This document shows, one piece after another, positions 1 through 6,589 of a stretch of 10,530 bases of DNA (position 1 is the stretch's first letter; every line of letters starts with the position of its first letter). Source of the DNA: Gemmatimonadota bacterium (GTDB lineage: Bacteria > Gemmatimonadota > Gemmatimonadetes > Gemmatimonadales > GWC2-71-9). Under the pieces are notes generated by a model. The model searched no databases. It was not told where the DNA came from and worked only from the letters and a program-made list of their open reading frames with translations. Made by a program: the position numbers and the translations under genes. The stretch lies in contig QHTW01000167.1 of assembly GCA_003220955.1 (NCBI GenBank), positions 1 through 10,530 on the forward strand, in the 5' to 3' direction.

Positions 1-444
1 GGACACGTGCTGTCCCAGCTCGAGCAGCGTGATGTCGCCCGCTCTGGTCAACTTCGGCATGTACTGCGACACCCGATCGTCCAGCGATAGTTTCTTTTCC
101 TGCGCGAGAAGCAGCAGGGCGCTGCACGTGAACTGTTTGGTGACCGAGCCAATGGCGAACATCGTCTCCAGAGCGACCGGGGTGCTGCTGGTGAGCGAAC
201 GCCGGCCGTAGCCTTTCGAAAAGACGATCTTGCCGTCCTGCGCGACCCCGACCGAAACGCCGACGAGTCCACGGTCGCGCAGCGTCGCCCGGATCACACT
301 GTCGATGGAGGAAGTGTCGATCGGCGCCGCGTGCAGCGCGGCGGGAGGCGCGGCCGGCGGCACGGGTGCCACCTCCTTGCGGCAAGCGAGGGCCGAAGCG
401 GCAAGCGCGGTCACGATGGCAAATCGTGCGGCAGGGTGGTGCAT
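1..444 (-). CDS. Serine hydrolase, beta-lactamase/PBP-like family (N-terminal part, cut by window edge)
   Basis: The 148 visible residues run from ATG at 444 off the left edge. An N-terminal hydrophobic stretch ends in ALAC (Cys21), so the protein is exported and possibly a lipoprotein, although the lipobox is imperfect (Ala at -3). A Pro/Ala-rich linker follows, then the start of the beta-lactamase fold: GVSVGVAQDGKIVFSKGYG (about 62-80) and GSVTK, which supplies the SxxK pair Ser100/Lys103. In this family that serine is the acylating nucleophile and the lysine the general base. The segment AGDITLLELGQHVS matches the family position usually written ITLxxLLxHTSG. A GAGG ribosome site lies about 6 nt before the ATG. 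The YxN and C-terminal HxG/KTG motifs lie outside the window, so peptidase, esterase and beta-lactamase cannot be told apart. It is divergent from the isomerase at 537. Confidence 0.88.
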   Translation of the reverse strand, partial: MHHPAARFAIVTALAASALACRKEVAPVPPAAPPAALHAAPIDTSSIDSVIRATLRDRGLVGVSVGVAQDGKIVFSKGYGRRSLTSSTPVALETMFAIGSVTKQFTCSALLLLAQEKKLSLDDRVSQYMPKLTRAGDITLLELGQHVS

Positions 445-524
445 GAAATCCTCACGATGAGACGATGGACCAACTTAGGGCGCGCCGAGACTTCCGGCGA
501 GCTAGCGGTGCGATTCATTTGGAG

Positions 525-530
525 TATGAT
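525..530 (+). promoter_or_regulatory. Putative -10 element of a leaderless promoter (TATGAT) for the isomerase gene
   Basis: TATGAT, one mismatch from TATAAT, ends 6 nt before the ATG at 537. Transcription starting about 7 nt after the hexamer would begin at or next to the start codon. No Shine-Dalgarno sequence lies at proper spacing: the GGAG at 521-524 is 12 nt away. I see no convincing -35 box. The leaderless reading is inferred from this geometry, which recurs at other genes in the window. Confidence 0.45.
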
Positions 531-536
531 CGCCCC

Positions 537-1376
537 ATGAAAAAATCCATCGGCGACAACATGATTCCGAAGGAATGGGGCTTCGAGCGCGGCCTCGATC
601 TCGTGAAGAAGGCCGGCTTCGACGGGATCGAGCTGTGGCTGGGCGACGTCGCGTGGTTCCAGATGACCACGACCGACGCCGAGGTCCGCGACTTGCGCCG
701 CAAGGTCGAGAGCGCCGGCCTCGTGGTCTCCAATGTCTCGACTGGACTGCATTGGGCCTCGCCGCTGTCTGCGCGCGATCCGCGCGTGCGCGCGCAGGCG
801 ACTCGCATCGTCGAGCGCCAGATCGAGACCGCGAGACTGCTCGGTACCGACGCGATCTTGGTGGTCGCCGGGCTCGTCACCGATGAAGTCCCGTACAACG
901 AAGTGTATCAGCGCTGTCTGGACACACTGCGCCCCCTGGGCGACACCGCCGCCCGCGCCGGCGTCAAGATCGGCTGCGAGAACTGTAACGCCGAGCAACG
1001 GTTCCTCATCAGCCCGCGCGAGTTCTGGCAATTCCTGAACGACGTGAACAGTCCCGCGGTCGGCATCCACCTCGACGTCGGCAACATCCACGACACCGGC
1101 TTTGCGGAGCAGTGGATCGAGATTCACGGACCGAGAATCACCCGCATTCATCTCAAAGACGTGCTGAAGCACCGCGGGCGCTGCGGCGACCAGAGCGTGT
1201 ACACGAACCTGTTTCTGGGCGACAACAACTGGCCCGCGATCCGCGCCGCGCTGACCAAGGTCGGCTACGACGGCTGGCTCATCGCGGAAATGGAAGCGCG
1301 CTATCGCTATGCGCCGGACCAGCAGTTCTATGACACGGCGCAGGCGATGGATCGCCTGATCTCCGGCAGGCTCTGA
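537..1376 (+). CDS. Sugar phosphate isomerase/epimerase-like protein (xylose isomerase-like TIM barrel, AP_endonuc_2 family)
   Basis: This 279-residue cytoplasmic protein has the usual length and pattern of the xylose-isomerase-like TIM barrel family. Members use a divalent metal to isomerise or epimerise sugars. Seen in order: GFDGIELWLGD (about 27-37), GCENCN with Glu148, HLDVGN with Asp180, RIHLKD with His205, and LIAEMEA with Glu251. The Glu-Asp-His-Glu set matches the metal ligands of tagatose 3-epimerase-type enzymes, so the active site looks complete. The substrate cannot be read from sequence. I chose ATG 537 over an in-frame ATG at 465 because the extra 24 residues are Arg-rich, unlike the family, and overlap the divergent promoter region. 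The stop TGA at 1374-1376 directly abuts the next gene, so the two are probably co-expressed and may serve one carbohydrate pathway. Confidence 0.88.
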   Translation: MKKSIGDNMIPKEWGFERGLDLVKKAGFDGIELWLGDVAWFQMTTTDAEVRDLRRKVESAGLVVSNVSTGLHWASPLSARDPRVRAQATRIVERQIETARLLGTDAILVVAGLVTDEVPYNEVYQRCLDTLRPLGDTAARAGVKIGCENCNAEQRFLISPREFWQFLNDVNSPAVGIHLDVGNIHDTGFAEQWIEIHGPRITRIHLKDVLKHRGRCGDQSVYTNLFLGDNNWPAIRAALTKVGYDGWLIAEMEARYRYAPDQQFYDTAQAMDRLISGRL

Positions 1377-1382
1377 GTGGAC

Positions 1383-2015
1383 ATGACGCGCCGGCAGTTC
1401 CTCGCTACCACGGCAGCCGCGGTGAGCGCCGGAAATCGCCTGCGAGGTCGCTCGCCGTGCGTGCTCCTCGATCTGCAGCGTGGGTGTCTGCGAGAGTCGG
1501 TGGCGGGCTACACGGCGGTGTTTCAACCGCGCGTGGTGCGCGCGCACATGCCGGGCATCCCGCACTGCGCCGTCGTACTCGTTCCAGCAGCACTCGAGAT
1601 CTCGCCGGTTGCGGCCCGGGCGATCGTGAGGTGCCTGCACGCCGGAGCGACCGTCATCCTCGAGTCCGCCGCGGGTTTCCTCGATCAGCGAGCGTTTGGC
1701 ACCGAGCGCGCGGTGCTGCGAGACTATTTCGGGATCACCGTCGAACCGCCGGTGCGACTCTGGCCGCGTCAGACCCCATACGTCGACTACCTCTGGCCCT
1801 ACGCCGCGAAACTCCGCGACTTCAGTCGGGTGCTCCCGCTCGGCCCGCCAGCCGGGGAGCCGATCGCGTGGGTCGACAATCTCCCGGTAGCACTCAAGCG
1901 ACGCAGCGGGCGTGGGACGTTGATTTTCCTGGGCTCGCCTGTCGGCCCGGCGCTTTGGGCCGGTGATGCCGAGGCGACGCGGTGGCTCTCCGCCGTCCTG
2001 GCTACGGTTTCCTAG
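1383..2015 (+). CDS. Tat-signal protein of unknown function, possibly glutamine-amidotransferase-like fold
   Basis: This 210-residue protein starts at ATG 1383. A GTG at 1377 is in frame and directly follows the isomerase stop, but ATG gives the more natural signal. The N-terminus TRRQFLATTAAAVSAG carries the twin-arginine motif and a short hydrophobic stretch, indicating folded export by Tat, with cofactor loading a possibility. The rest has an alternating beta/alpha look (CAVVLVPAALE, AGATVILESAAGFL, GRGTLIFLGSPVGPALWAG). This resembles ThuA/class I glutamine amidotransferase-like domains, but I see no Cys-His-Glu triad and treat that assignment as weak. It follows the isomerase with only 6 bp between, so it is likely translated from the same message. 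Its stop lies inside the end of the opposing methyltransferase gene (14-bp overlap). The function is unknown. Confidence 0.75.
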   Translation: MTRRQFLATTAAAVSAGNRLRGRSPCVLLDLQRGCLRESVAGYTAVFQPRVVRAHMPGIPHCAVVLVPAALEISPVAARAIVRCLHAGATVILESAAGFLDQRAFGTERAVLRDYFGITVEPPVRLWPRQTPYVDYLWPYAAKLRDFSRVLPLGPPAGEPIAWVDNLPVALKRRSGRGTLIFLGSPVGPALWAGDAEATRWLSAVLATVS

Positions 2016-2808
2016 CGACGACGAGCAGATGGGCGCTGGCGCCGAGCAGTGCGGGCTCGCTCTCTAACGACCGGGCGACCTCCAGCAGATCGGCGCGGCG
2101 GCGCGGATCGCGCATCCGCTCGGGGACGTCCGGGAGCAGCCACCCAGGTCCTTCGATGGCATAGATCCGCGGATCCCGGAACCCCGCCGCGCCGACCTCC
2201 GTCACGGCTTCGGTCGGCTGGTGGAAATAGGCCGTGGTGAAATAGTCGGACCGTTCCGTCGGGTTGCGGTGTTGCCCCTCGGCAAGGTCACGCTTTACGA
2301 TCGCCGCGAAGCGCGGGTCTTGCAGCAAGTCCCGTGAGAGACCATCGAGTGCCGACGCCCAGCGCGAGATGACGGCGCCGAAGAGCCACCCGGCGCGTTT
2401 GAGGACCCGGTTCGCTTCGGCCAGTGCGTTGGCGCGATCCGCCCCCGCCGTGAGGTGGTAGAGCGGGCCAAGGAGCAGGACGATGTCGGCGGTGTTGTCG
2501 GGGAACTCGAGCGCGCGCGCATCGCCGACGCTGGAGGACGCGAGCGGCCGCCTCCCCACACTGCGGCGCCGGGCCTCGTCGATGAGTCGCGGCGTCGCGT
2601 CCACGAGATGCACGTGATATCCGAGCTCCGCAAGCCAAAAGGCATACGCGCCGGCCCCACCTCCCACATCCAGGACCACGGCGGGCGGCGCGGGCACGTG
2701 ACGCTGGATCAGCTCGCGAGTGCGGGCCTCCTCGAGCAGCGCGGCGCCCTGCGCGAGCCGGTCCTCCTCGGCGGTGTTCGCATAATAGTTCGCGATCGCA
2801 TCATCCAT
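2002..2808 (-). CDS. Class I SAM-dependent methyltransferase
   Basis: This 268-residue protein has the Rossmann-type methyltransferase core: motif I VVLDVGGGAGAYA (44-56), the acidic residue ending beta-2 (HLVD, Asp70) that would hold the SAM ribose, the adenine-loop GDAR (Asp96), and LLLGPLYHL (111-119) as the motif IV region. The family (Methyltransf_11/25-like) methylates small molecules, lipids or proteins, and the substrate cannot be predicted. The C-terminal third (SDYFTTAYFHQP, GPGWLLPD) looks like a substrate cap. An AGGGAG ribosome site, 5 nt before the ATG, overlaps the TAG stop of the upstream propeller gene, so the two are probably translationally coupled. It is the last gene of the minus-strand run that starts at 6514. 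Its 3' end overlaps the convergent Tat-protein gene. Confidence 0.9.
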   Translation of the reverse strand: MDDAIANYYANTAEEDRLAQGAALLEEARTRELIQRHVPAPPAVVLDVGGGAGAYAFWLAELGYHVHLVDATPRLIDEARRRSVGRRPLASSSVGDARALEFPDNTADIVLLLGPLYHLTAGADRANALAEANRVLKRAGWLFGAVISRWASALDGLSRDLLQDPRFAAIVKRDLAEGQHRNPTERSDYFTTAYFHQPTEAVTEVGAAGFRDPRIYAIEGPGWLLPDVPERMRDPRRRADLLEVARSLESEPALLGASAHLLVVARKP

Positions 2809-2813
2809 GCGCG

Positions 2814-2819
2814 CTCCCT
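2814..2819 (-). promoter_or_regulatory. Ribosome binding site of the methyltransferase gene (AGGGAG)
   Basis: AGGGAG lies 5 nt before ATG 2808 and shares bases with the TAG stop (2818-2820) of the propeller gene. This supports the chosen start and coupling of the two genes. Confidence 0.7.
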
Positions 2820-3834
2820 AGTGCGCTGTCGCCGCGCGCTCGACCACCATCATCATGAAGGATCCCGGCACCAGCGGCGGACGGCGCCGCGGGTTCGCCG
2901 CCGTGGACTCGGCGGGAACCGGTCCGAACTTCGCGGAGACGACGTAGAGCCGATGCGTGGTGGGATCGAGCCCCATGTTGCGCCCGCCCGGCGCCGTCTG
3001 GAGGTTCTCGACGACGCGATACTGGTCCGGCCCGTCCTGATGGATCACGGTGAGCGTGCCGTCCGCGTTCGAGGTGAACACATCGCTCGTGCTCGCGTCG
3101 AACGCCGCACCATCCACGCCCTGGCCGATCGGGGCCGTCGCCACGACGCGACCTGCTGCGTAGTCCGAAACCGCTAACACACCGCTGCGGCATCCGCTGA
3201 ATAACCGCTGATGCTTCGTGTCGATCGCCATCGCGACCGGCTGCTGACAGGGCGCGGTCGACCAGCGGCGCGTGACCTTCAGCGTCCGGGCGTCGATTTC
3301 GACCACTTCCCGGTTGTCGACGATGTTCACGTATACCTTGCCGTCGCCCGCGGACACGCCGGTCTCCGGTTTGCCGCCGAGCGGGATGTTGGTGACGAGC
3401 CGGCCAGGCCCGGGATCGATCACGGTCGAGGAATGCGCATCGCCGTTGAACGTGAAGACGCGGTTCGAGATCGGGTCGTACGCGATCGCGTCGGCGTCCT
3501 CGGCAGCCGGGATACGACCCAGCACCTGCAGCGTGGCGGGATCGAACATCACCACGGAGCTGTCGTTGCCCCATGTGGCGAAGCCATGGTGCGCGGCGTC
3601 GACCAGGGCGATGCCGTGCGCCCCCCGAATGCCCGAGATTTCGCCGAGCAGTTTGCCGTCCCGCTCGTCCACGACCATGAATCGATCCTGGCGCGCGATG
3701 AAAACGCGGTTGTGCGCCGGATCAGGGGTGACGTAGTCCCAGCGTCCATCGCCACCCAGAACAAACATATGCGTTATTTGGTAGGGTCCGGGATTCTGCG
3801 CGGCGAGTGCAAGGAACAAGGCGACAGCCAGCAT
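2818..3834 (-). CDS. YncE-like beta-propeller protein (YVTN-type repeats), secreted
   Basis: This 338-residue protein has a short hydrophobic N-terminus (MLAVALFLALAAQ) that looks like a Sec signal, though without Lys/Arg at the front. Repeated blade-like segments follow: DPAHNRVFIARQDRFMVVDERDG, FDPATLQVLGRIPA, YDPISNRVFTFNG, AGDGKVYVNIVDNREVVEIDA, IDTKHQRLFSGC, FDASTSDVFTSNADGT and LDPTTHRLYVVSAKFG. This is the spacing of YncE/YVTN seven-bladed propellers, periplasmic or surface proteins thought to act in binding. Cys residues in APCQQP and SGCRSG may pair. ATG 3834 is preferred over ATG 3855, which overlaps the upstream stop as ATGA, because AGGAGG lies 4 nt before it. It sits 17 bp after the broken kinase gene and 9 bp before the methyltransferase. 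The ligand is unknown. Confidence 0.87.
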   Translation of the reverse strand: MLAVALFLALAAQNPGPYQITHMFVLGGDGRWDYVTPDPAHNRVFIARQDRFMVVDERDGKLLGEISGIRGAHGIALVDAAHHGFATWGNDSSVVMFDPATLQVLGRIPAAEDADAIAYDPISNRVFTFNGDAHSSTVIDPGPGRLVTNIPLGGKPETGVSAGDGKVYVNIVDNREVVEIDARTLKVTRRWSTAPCQQPVAMAIDTKHQRLFSGCRSGVLAVSDYAAGRVVATAPIGQGVDGAAFDASTSDVFTSNADGTLTVIHQDGPDQYRVVENLQTAPGGRNMGLDPTTHRLYVVSAKFGPVPAESTAANPRRRPPLVPGSFMMMVVERAATAH

Positions 3835-3838
3835 GTGC

Positions 3839-3844
3839 CCTCCT
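3839..3844 (-). promoter_or_regulatory. Strong ribosome binding site deciding the propeller start (AGGAGG)
   Basis: A perfect AGGAGG lies 4 nt before ATG 3834. The alternative ATG at 3855 has only weak purines directly against it. This places translation start at 3834, inside what would be codon 8 of the longer version. Confidence 0.7.
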
Positions 3845-3851
3845 GAAGAGT

Positions 3852-5084
3852 TCATTTCCGTTTTCGCCCGACGTGCATCTTCTCTTCTATGGCATCAAAG
3901 CGCGGATCAGCGCGCAACGCATCGAGTTGTGGATCGAAGAAGTCCTCGGGGAGAAAAATGTCTCGCACCGCGATCGCGCTATCGAGATAAGCAAAGCCAC
4001 GCGTGAGATTACCCTGCCCCGTATACGCCAGGGCCAGCGCGAACGGTCCAACGCGACCGCTCGCCAAGCGGCGGGTGAGCTCGGCGGTGTAGCGCGTCGC
4101 GCTCGCGCGATCGCCGGACGCCGCGTACGTGTAAGCGAGCCCGCCGGCCAAATCCTCCAGAAAGCCGCCGAGGTCGAGCGAGCGCCGCATGACGTCGATC
4201 GCCTGCCTGTAGCGGTGCTGTTGCGCGTAGACGAGTACTGTCCCGCGCAGCTGTTCCTCCGCTTTGTCGAATCGATGCATCAGGTAATACGTCTGTCCTA
4301 GCTCGGTCGCGATCACCAGCGACAGCGGATCCAGGCGCTGCGCCTGCTGCATCTGCTCCAGCGCTTCATCCAGCCGGCCCTGCGACCAGAGAAAGTCGGC
4401 GTACCATTGGTGGCCGGTCGGGTAGGCCGGATCGACCCTGATGGCGCGCCGAAAGCTCGACTCCGCAGCTACCCAGTTCCAATCGTAGATCATCGTGCCG
4501 TATGCCAGCGCGGTGTGTGCCTCACCGACCGTGCTGTCGAGCGCCAGCGCCTTTGCAGCCGCAGCTCGCGCCTTGGGCCAGTCGACTTCGCGCGGCGCGC
4601 CCGCATAGGGGATCGCGAGCACGTAGGCGTCGGCGAGCGCCGCCCAGGCGAGCGCAAATCCGGAATCGCGGGCGACCGCCTGCTCAAGATGTCGCACCGC
4701 CTCCTGCATGCCGGTGCTCGTCCGCTGATTCCAGGCAAAGCGACCCTTCAAGTAGACATCATATGCGGCGAGATCATTGGTCGGGCGCGACCGCAGCGCG
4801 GCGCTGCGGCGCGCGCCGAGCTTTACCTGTAACGCGGAAATGATGGCGCGGGCGATGTCCTCTTGCACGGCGAAGACGTCTTTCACCTCGCGATCGTACG
4901 CCTCGGACCACAGCTGGTAGCCGTCCCGGGTGCTCACAAGCTGCGCCGTGATGCGCAGCCGGTTCCCGCTCCGCCTGACGCTGCCTTCGAGGATCGCGTC
5001 CACGTGCAGCCGCCGGCCGACGTCTGCAACGTCAATCTCGCGGCCCTTGAACTGGAACGACGACGTCCGCGCGGCCACCCGCAT
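3852..5084 (-). CDS. Sensor half of the broken gene: TolB/adenylate-cyclase-like domain with tetratricopeptide repeats
   Basis: This 410-residue open frame continues the kinase frame after the TAG at 5145. True homology begins upstream of its ATG, at AYFSDGLTDELITALSRVEG (about 5144-5085). Residues 1-90 (RVAARTSSFQFKG, ILEGSVRRSGNRLRITAQLV, LWSEAYDRE, FAVQEDIARAI) are the TolB/FlgO-like domain that usually follows the TM helix in kinase or cyclase fusions. TPRs span about 105-375 (AVRHLEQAVARD, WAALADAY, AAESSFRRAIRVDP, GRLDEALEQMQQAQRLDP, HRFDKAEEQL, HRYRQAIDVMRRSL). Repeat spacing is 34 residues between GRLDEA and HRFDKA but only 20 to HRYRQA, so 14 residues are missing. GAGGGG abuts the ATG with no spacer, so separate translation from here is doubtful. 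Confidence 0.7.
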   Translation of the reverse strand: MRVAARTSSFQFKGREIDVADVGRRLHVDAILEGSVRRSGNRLRITAQLVSTRDGYQLWSEAYDREVKDVFAVQEDIARAIISALQVKLGARRSAALRSRPTNDLAAYDVYLKGRFAWNQRTSTGMQEAVRHLEQAVARDSGFALAWAALADAYVLAIPYAGAPREVDWPKARAAAAKALALDSTVGEAHTALAYGTMIYDWNWVAAESSFRRAIRVDPAYPTGHQWYADFLWSQGRLDEALEQMQQAQRLDPLSLVIATELGQTYYLMHRFDKAEEQLRGTVLVYAQQHRYRQAIDVMRRSLDLGGFLEDLAGGLAYTYAASGDRASATRYTAELTRRLASGRVGPFALALAYTGQGNLTRGFAYLDSAIAVRDIFLPEDFFDPQLDALRADPRFDAIEEKMHVGRKRK

Positions 5085-6135
5085 CCCCTCGACGCGACTC
5101 AGCGCGGTGATCAGCTCGTCGGTGAGACCGTCGCTGAAGTAGGCCTAGTTCTTCGCTTCACTGAGATCGGCGAACGGCAACACCGCTGCCGTGGCGGGGG
5201 CGGCGGCCACCCCGCCGCCCCGCGAGCGGACCAGGACGGCGGACACGGCCACGACAAGGACCACCAACGCCACGGCCGGGACCCACATGCGGCTGATCGC
5301 CCGCCGGTGCCGCGGCAGCTCGATACCTTGCAGGGCGCGCAGGAACTCGGCCGCCGAGGCGAAACGGTCCGCCGGCACGCGGGCGAGCGCGCGGCTGACG
5401 GTCTGCTCGACTGCGACGGGGACATCGCGCGTGGTGCCCAAGCGCGGGACCGGTTCGCTCAGCCGTTTGGCGAGGATGGCCTGCGCGTTGGGGCCCGTAT
5501 AAGGCATCTCGCCGGCGAGCATCTCATACAACACGCAGCCGAGCGCGTAGATGTCGGAGCGCGCGTCGAGAGTGCGCTCGCCAGCGGCCTGTTCCGGGCT
5601 CATATAACCCGGCGTGCCCACGACCAGGCCGGTGGCGGTCAAGCCGCCGGTCTCGTTCCACGGTCGCGCGATGCCGAAGTCGGCGACCAGGGTCGATCCG
5701 TCGGTGGTAAGCAGCAGGTTCTCGGGTTTGACGTCGCGATGCAGGACGCCGTGCTGATGCGCGTACTCGAGCGCACGGGCGGCTTCGGACGCGATACGCA
5801 CGGCCTCGTCGAGCGGCAGCTGGCGCTCACGCTCCAGACGCGCGCGCAGCGTTTCGCCTTCGACGAATGGCATCGTGTACCAGAGGACGCCCGCCGCGGC
5901 GCCGGAGTCGAAGACGGGAACGATGTGCGGATGCTGGAGGCGCGCGGCCAGCTCGATTTCGCGATGGAAGCGATCGGCGTCCAGGGAGGCGGCGAGGGCA
6001 GAACTCAGCACCTTCAGCGCGACGAAGCGGCCGTGCTTGAGATCGCGTGCCAGGTAGACGGTCGCGGCCGAGTTCTCGCTCAATGACGTACCGGTCCACC
6101 AGCGCGGCGCGCAGGGTGGCGTGGAAATCGGCCAT
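3852..6135 (-). pseudogene. Broken Ser/Thr protein kinase-TolB/adenylate-cyclase-like-TPR gene
   Basis: Read as a whole, this was a membrane-anchored eukaryotic-type Ser/Thr kinase: cytoplasmic kinase, one TM helix, a TolB/FlgO-like domain (VLPFADLSEAKN to FAVQEDIARAI) and C-terminal TPRs. It starts at ATG 6135 (MADFHATLRAALVDRYVIERELG) and then loses frame at 6063-6066. The expected ELGxGGMATVYLARD lacks about 11 nt, removing the ATP-loop glycines. Frame then holds to 3852 except for an in-frame TAG at 5145-5147, between EAKN and AYFSDGLTDEL, where intact relatives read straight through. The TPR region also lacks 14 residues near 4235. TAG ends at least six other genes here, so readthrough is unlikely. 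No Shine-Dalgarno precedes 6135. I infer a decaying gene; assembly error is less likely because the lesions differ in type. It lies 28 bp after the TfoX-N gene and 17 bp before the propeller. Confidence 0.85.
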
Positions 6136-6143
6136 CCGGGCAA
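5145..6143 (-). CDS. Kinase half of the broken gene: Ser/Thr protein kinase domain plus TM helix
   Basis: This open frame of 332 residues ends at TAG 5145. Its first 25 or so residues are out-of-frame noise, and true kinase sequence begins at ATVYLARDL. Visible motifs are VALKVL (Lys44), the alpha-C Glu (REIEL, about 62), HRDVKPEN (catalytic Asp137, Asn142), DFG (155-157), GTPGYMSPEQ (activation loop and APE equivalent), DIYALGCVLYEML and ADRFASA. The TM helix is about 287-305, followed by the first strand of the TolB-like domain (AVLPFADLSEAKN), where it stops. All catalytic residues after the P-loop are kept, so loss is recent or limited to the lesions described for the whole gene. Without the glycine loop and proper N-terminus it is unlikely to bind ATP normally. 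It would be called a Ser/Thr kinase by homology. Confidence 0.8.
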   Translation of the reverse strand: MPGWPISTPPCAPRWWTGTSLSENSAATVYLARDLKHGRFVALKVLSSALAASLDADRFHREIELAARLQHPHIVPVFDSGAAAGVLWYTMPFVEGETLRARLERERQLPLDEAVRIASEAARALEYAHQHGVLHRDVKPENLLLTTDGSTLVADFGIARPWNETGGLTATGLVVGTPGYMSPEQAAGERTLDARSDIYALGCVLYEMLAGEMPYTGPNAQAILAKRLSEPVPRLGTTRDVPVAVEQTVSRALARVPADRFASAAEFLRALQGIELPRHRRAISRMWVPAVALVVLVVAVSAVLVRSRGGGVAAAPATAAVLPFADLSEAKN

Positions 6144-6163
6144 AATGGATCGCGCTGCAGGGC

Positions 6164-6514
6164 TTAGCTAGTTGGTCGCTTTCCTTTCTTCTGTTTCGCC
6201 GCGACGGCAATCGATTTCTCAGCCCAGGGCCGTAGCCCCTCAGGATCTTCGAGCAGATCCTCCGGCACCTGGTAATACTTCATGGCCTCGCTCCCTTCGC
6301 CGTAGGGCTGGAACGGCTTCATCCCCAGCTTCTCGAAGTCGGGCCGATTGGAATCGTCCACCTTGAAATAGACCGTGTCGTTGGCGATCAGTGCGAAGAA
6401 CAACTCGCCGGCGTAAATCCCGAAGCCGCCGAACATGGATCGCGCGCGAACCCGCGGGACGACGCGACGGAGCTGATCGAGGACGAAATCGCGGAAGCTC
6501 GCGCTACTCGGCAT
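6164..6514 (-). CDS. TfoX/Sxy N-terminal-domain family protein
   Basis: This 116-residue protein is the length of a stand-alone TfoX N-terminal domain. Diagnostic segments are RARSMFGGFGIYAGELFFALI (the MFGGxGxY core, about 23-43), VYFKVDDSNRPDFEKLG (48-64), a Pro-Phe turn (PFQPY) and EAMKYYQVPEDLLED before a helix. A Lys/Arg-rich tail (AKQKKGKR) ends it. TfoX/Sxy of Gammaproteobacteria regulates competence genes with CRP, but these short single-domain versions are widespread and have no established role. It lacks the C-terminal TfoX domain, so a competence role should not be assumed. It is the first gene of the minus-strand run and has no Shine-Dalgarno site. TAGATT lies 9 nt before the ATG. 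The stop TAA is 28 bp before the kinase start. Confidence 0.9.
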   Translation of the reverse strand: MPSSASFRDFVLDQLRRVVPRVRARSMFGGFGIYAGELFFALIANDTVYFKVDDSNRPDFEKLGMKPFQPYGEGSEAMKYYQVPEDLLEDPEGLRPWAEKSIAVAAKQKKGKRPTS

Positions 6515-6523
6515 TGGAGCACA

Positions 6524-6529
6524 AATCTA
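6524..6529 (-). promoter_or_regulatory. Putative -10 element (TAGATT) before the TfoX-N gene
   Basis: TAGATT ends 9 nt before ATG 6514, and no ribosome site intervenes. Transcription from it would leave a leader of only a few nt. The same hexamer stands 6 nt before the YCII gene. No clear -35 box is seen. Confidence 0.35.
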
Positions 6530-6589
6530 CCGCGCCGACCCGAGGGACGCCCTAAAAGTCATAACCCGTCTGGGCTAGTCCCCACGCGC

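Noticed and set aside
526..540. A four-codon upstream ORF (ATG to TGA) overlapping the isomerase ATG
   Set aside because: It has no ribosome site and is better explained as part of the TATGAT promoter element.
411..1640. A 409-codon open frame on the minus strand opposite the isomerase
   Set aside because: It is antisense to a gene with clear TIM-barrel motifs. Its translation is Arg/His/Ala-rich without domains, the usual shadow frame of GC-rich DNA.
2455..3846. Plus-strand open frames (240 and 211 codons) opposite the methyltransferase and propeller
   Set aside because: They are shadows of well-supported minus-strand genes, with compositions typical of the complementary frame.
5145..5147. 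TAG recoding (amber readthrough) to keep the kinase fusion functional
   Set aside because: At least six other genes here end in TAG, and the kinase also has a frameshift and a repeat deletion, so decay is the simpler reading.
4863..6086. A 407-codon open frame on the plus strand opposite the kinase
   Set aside because: The minus strand carries unmistakable kinase motifs (HRDVKPEN, DFG). The plus-strand product is low-complexity and lacks any recognisable domain.
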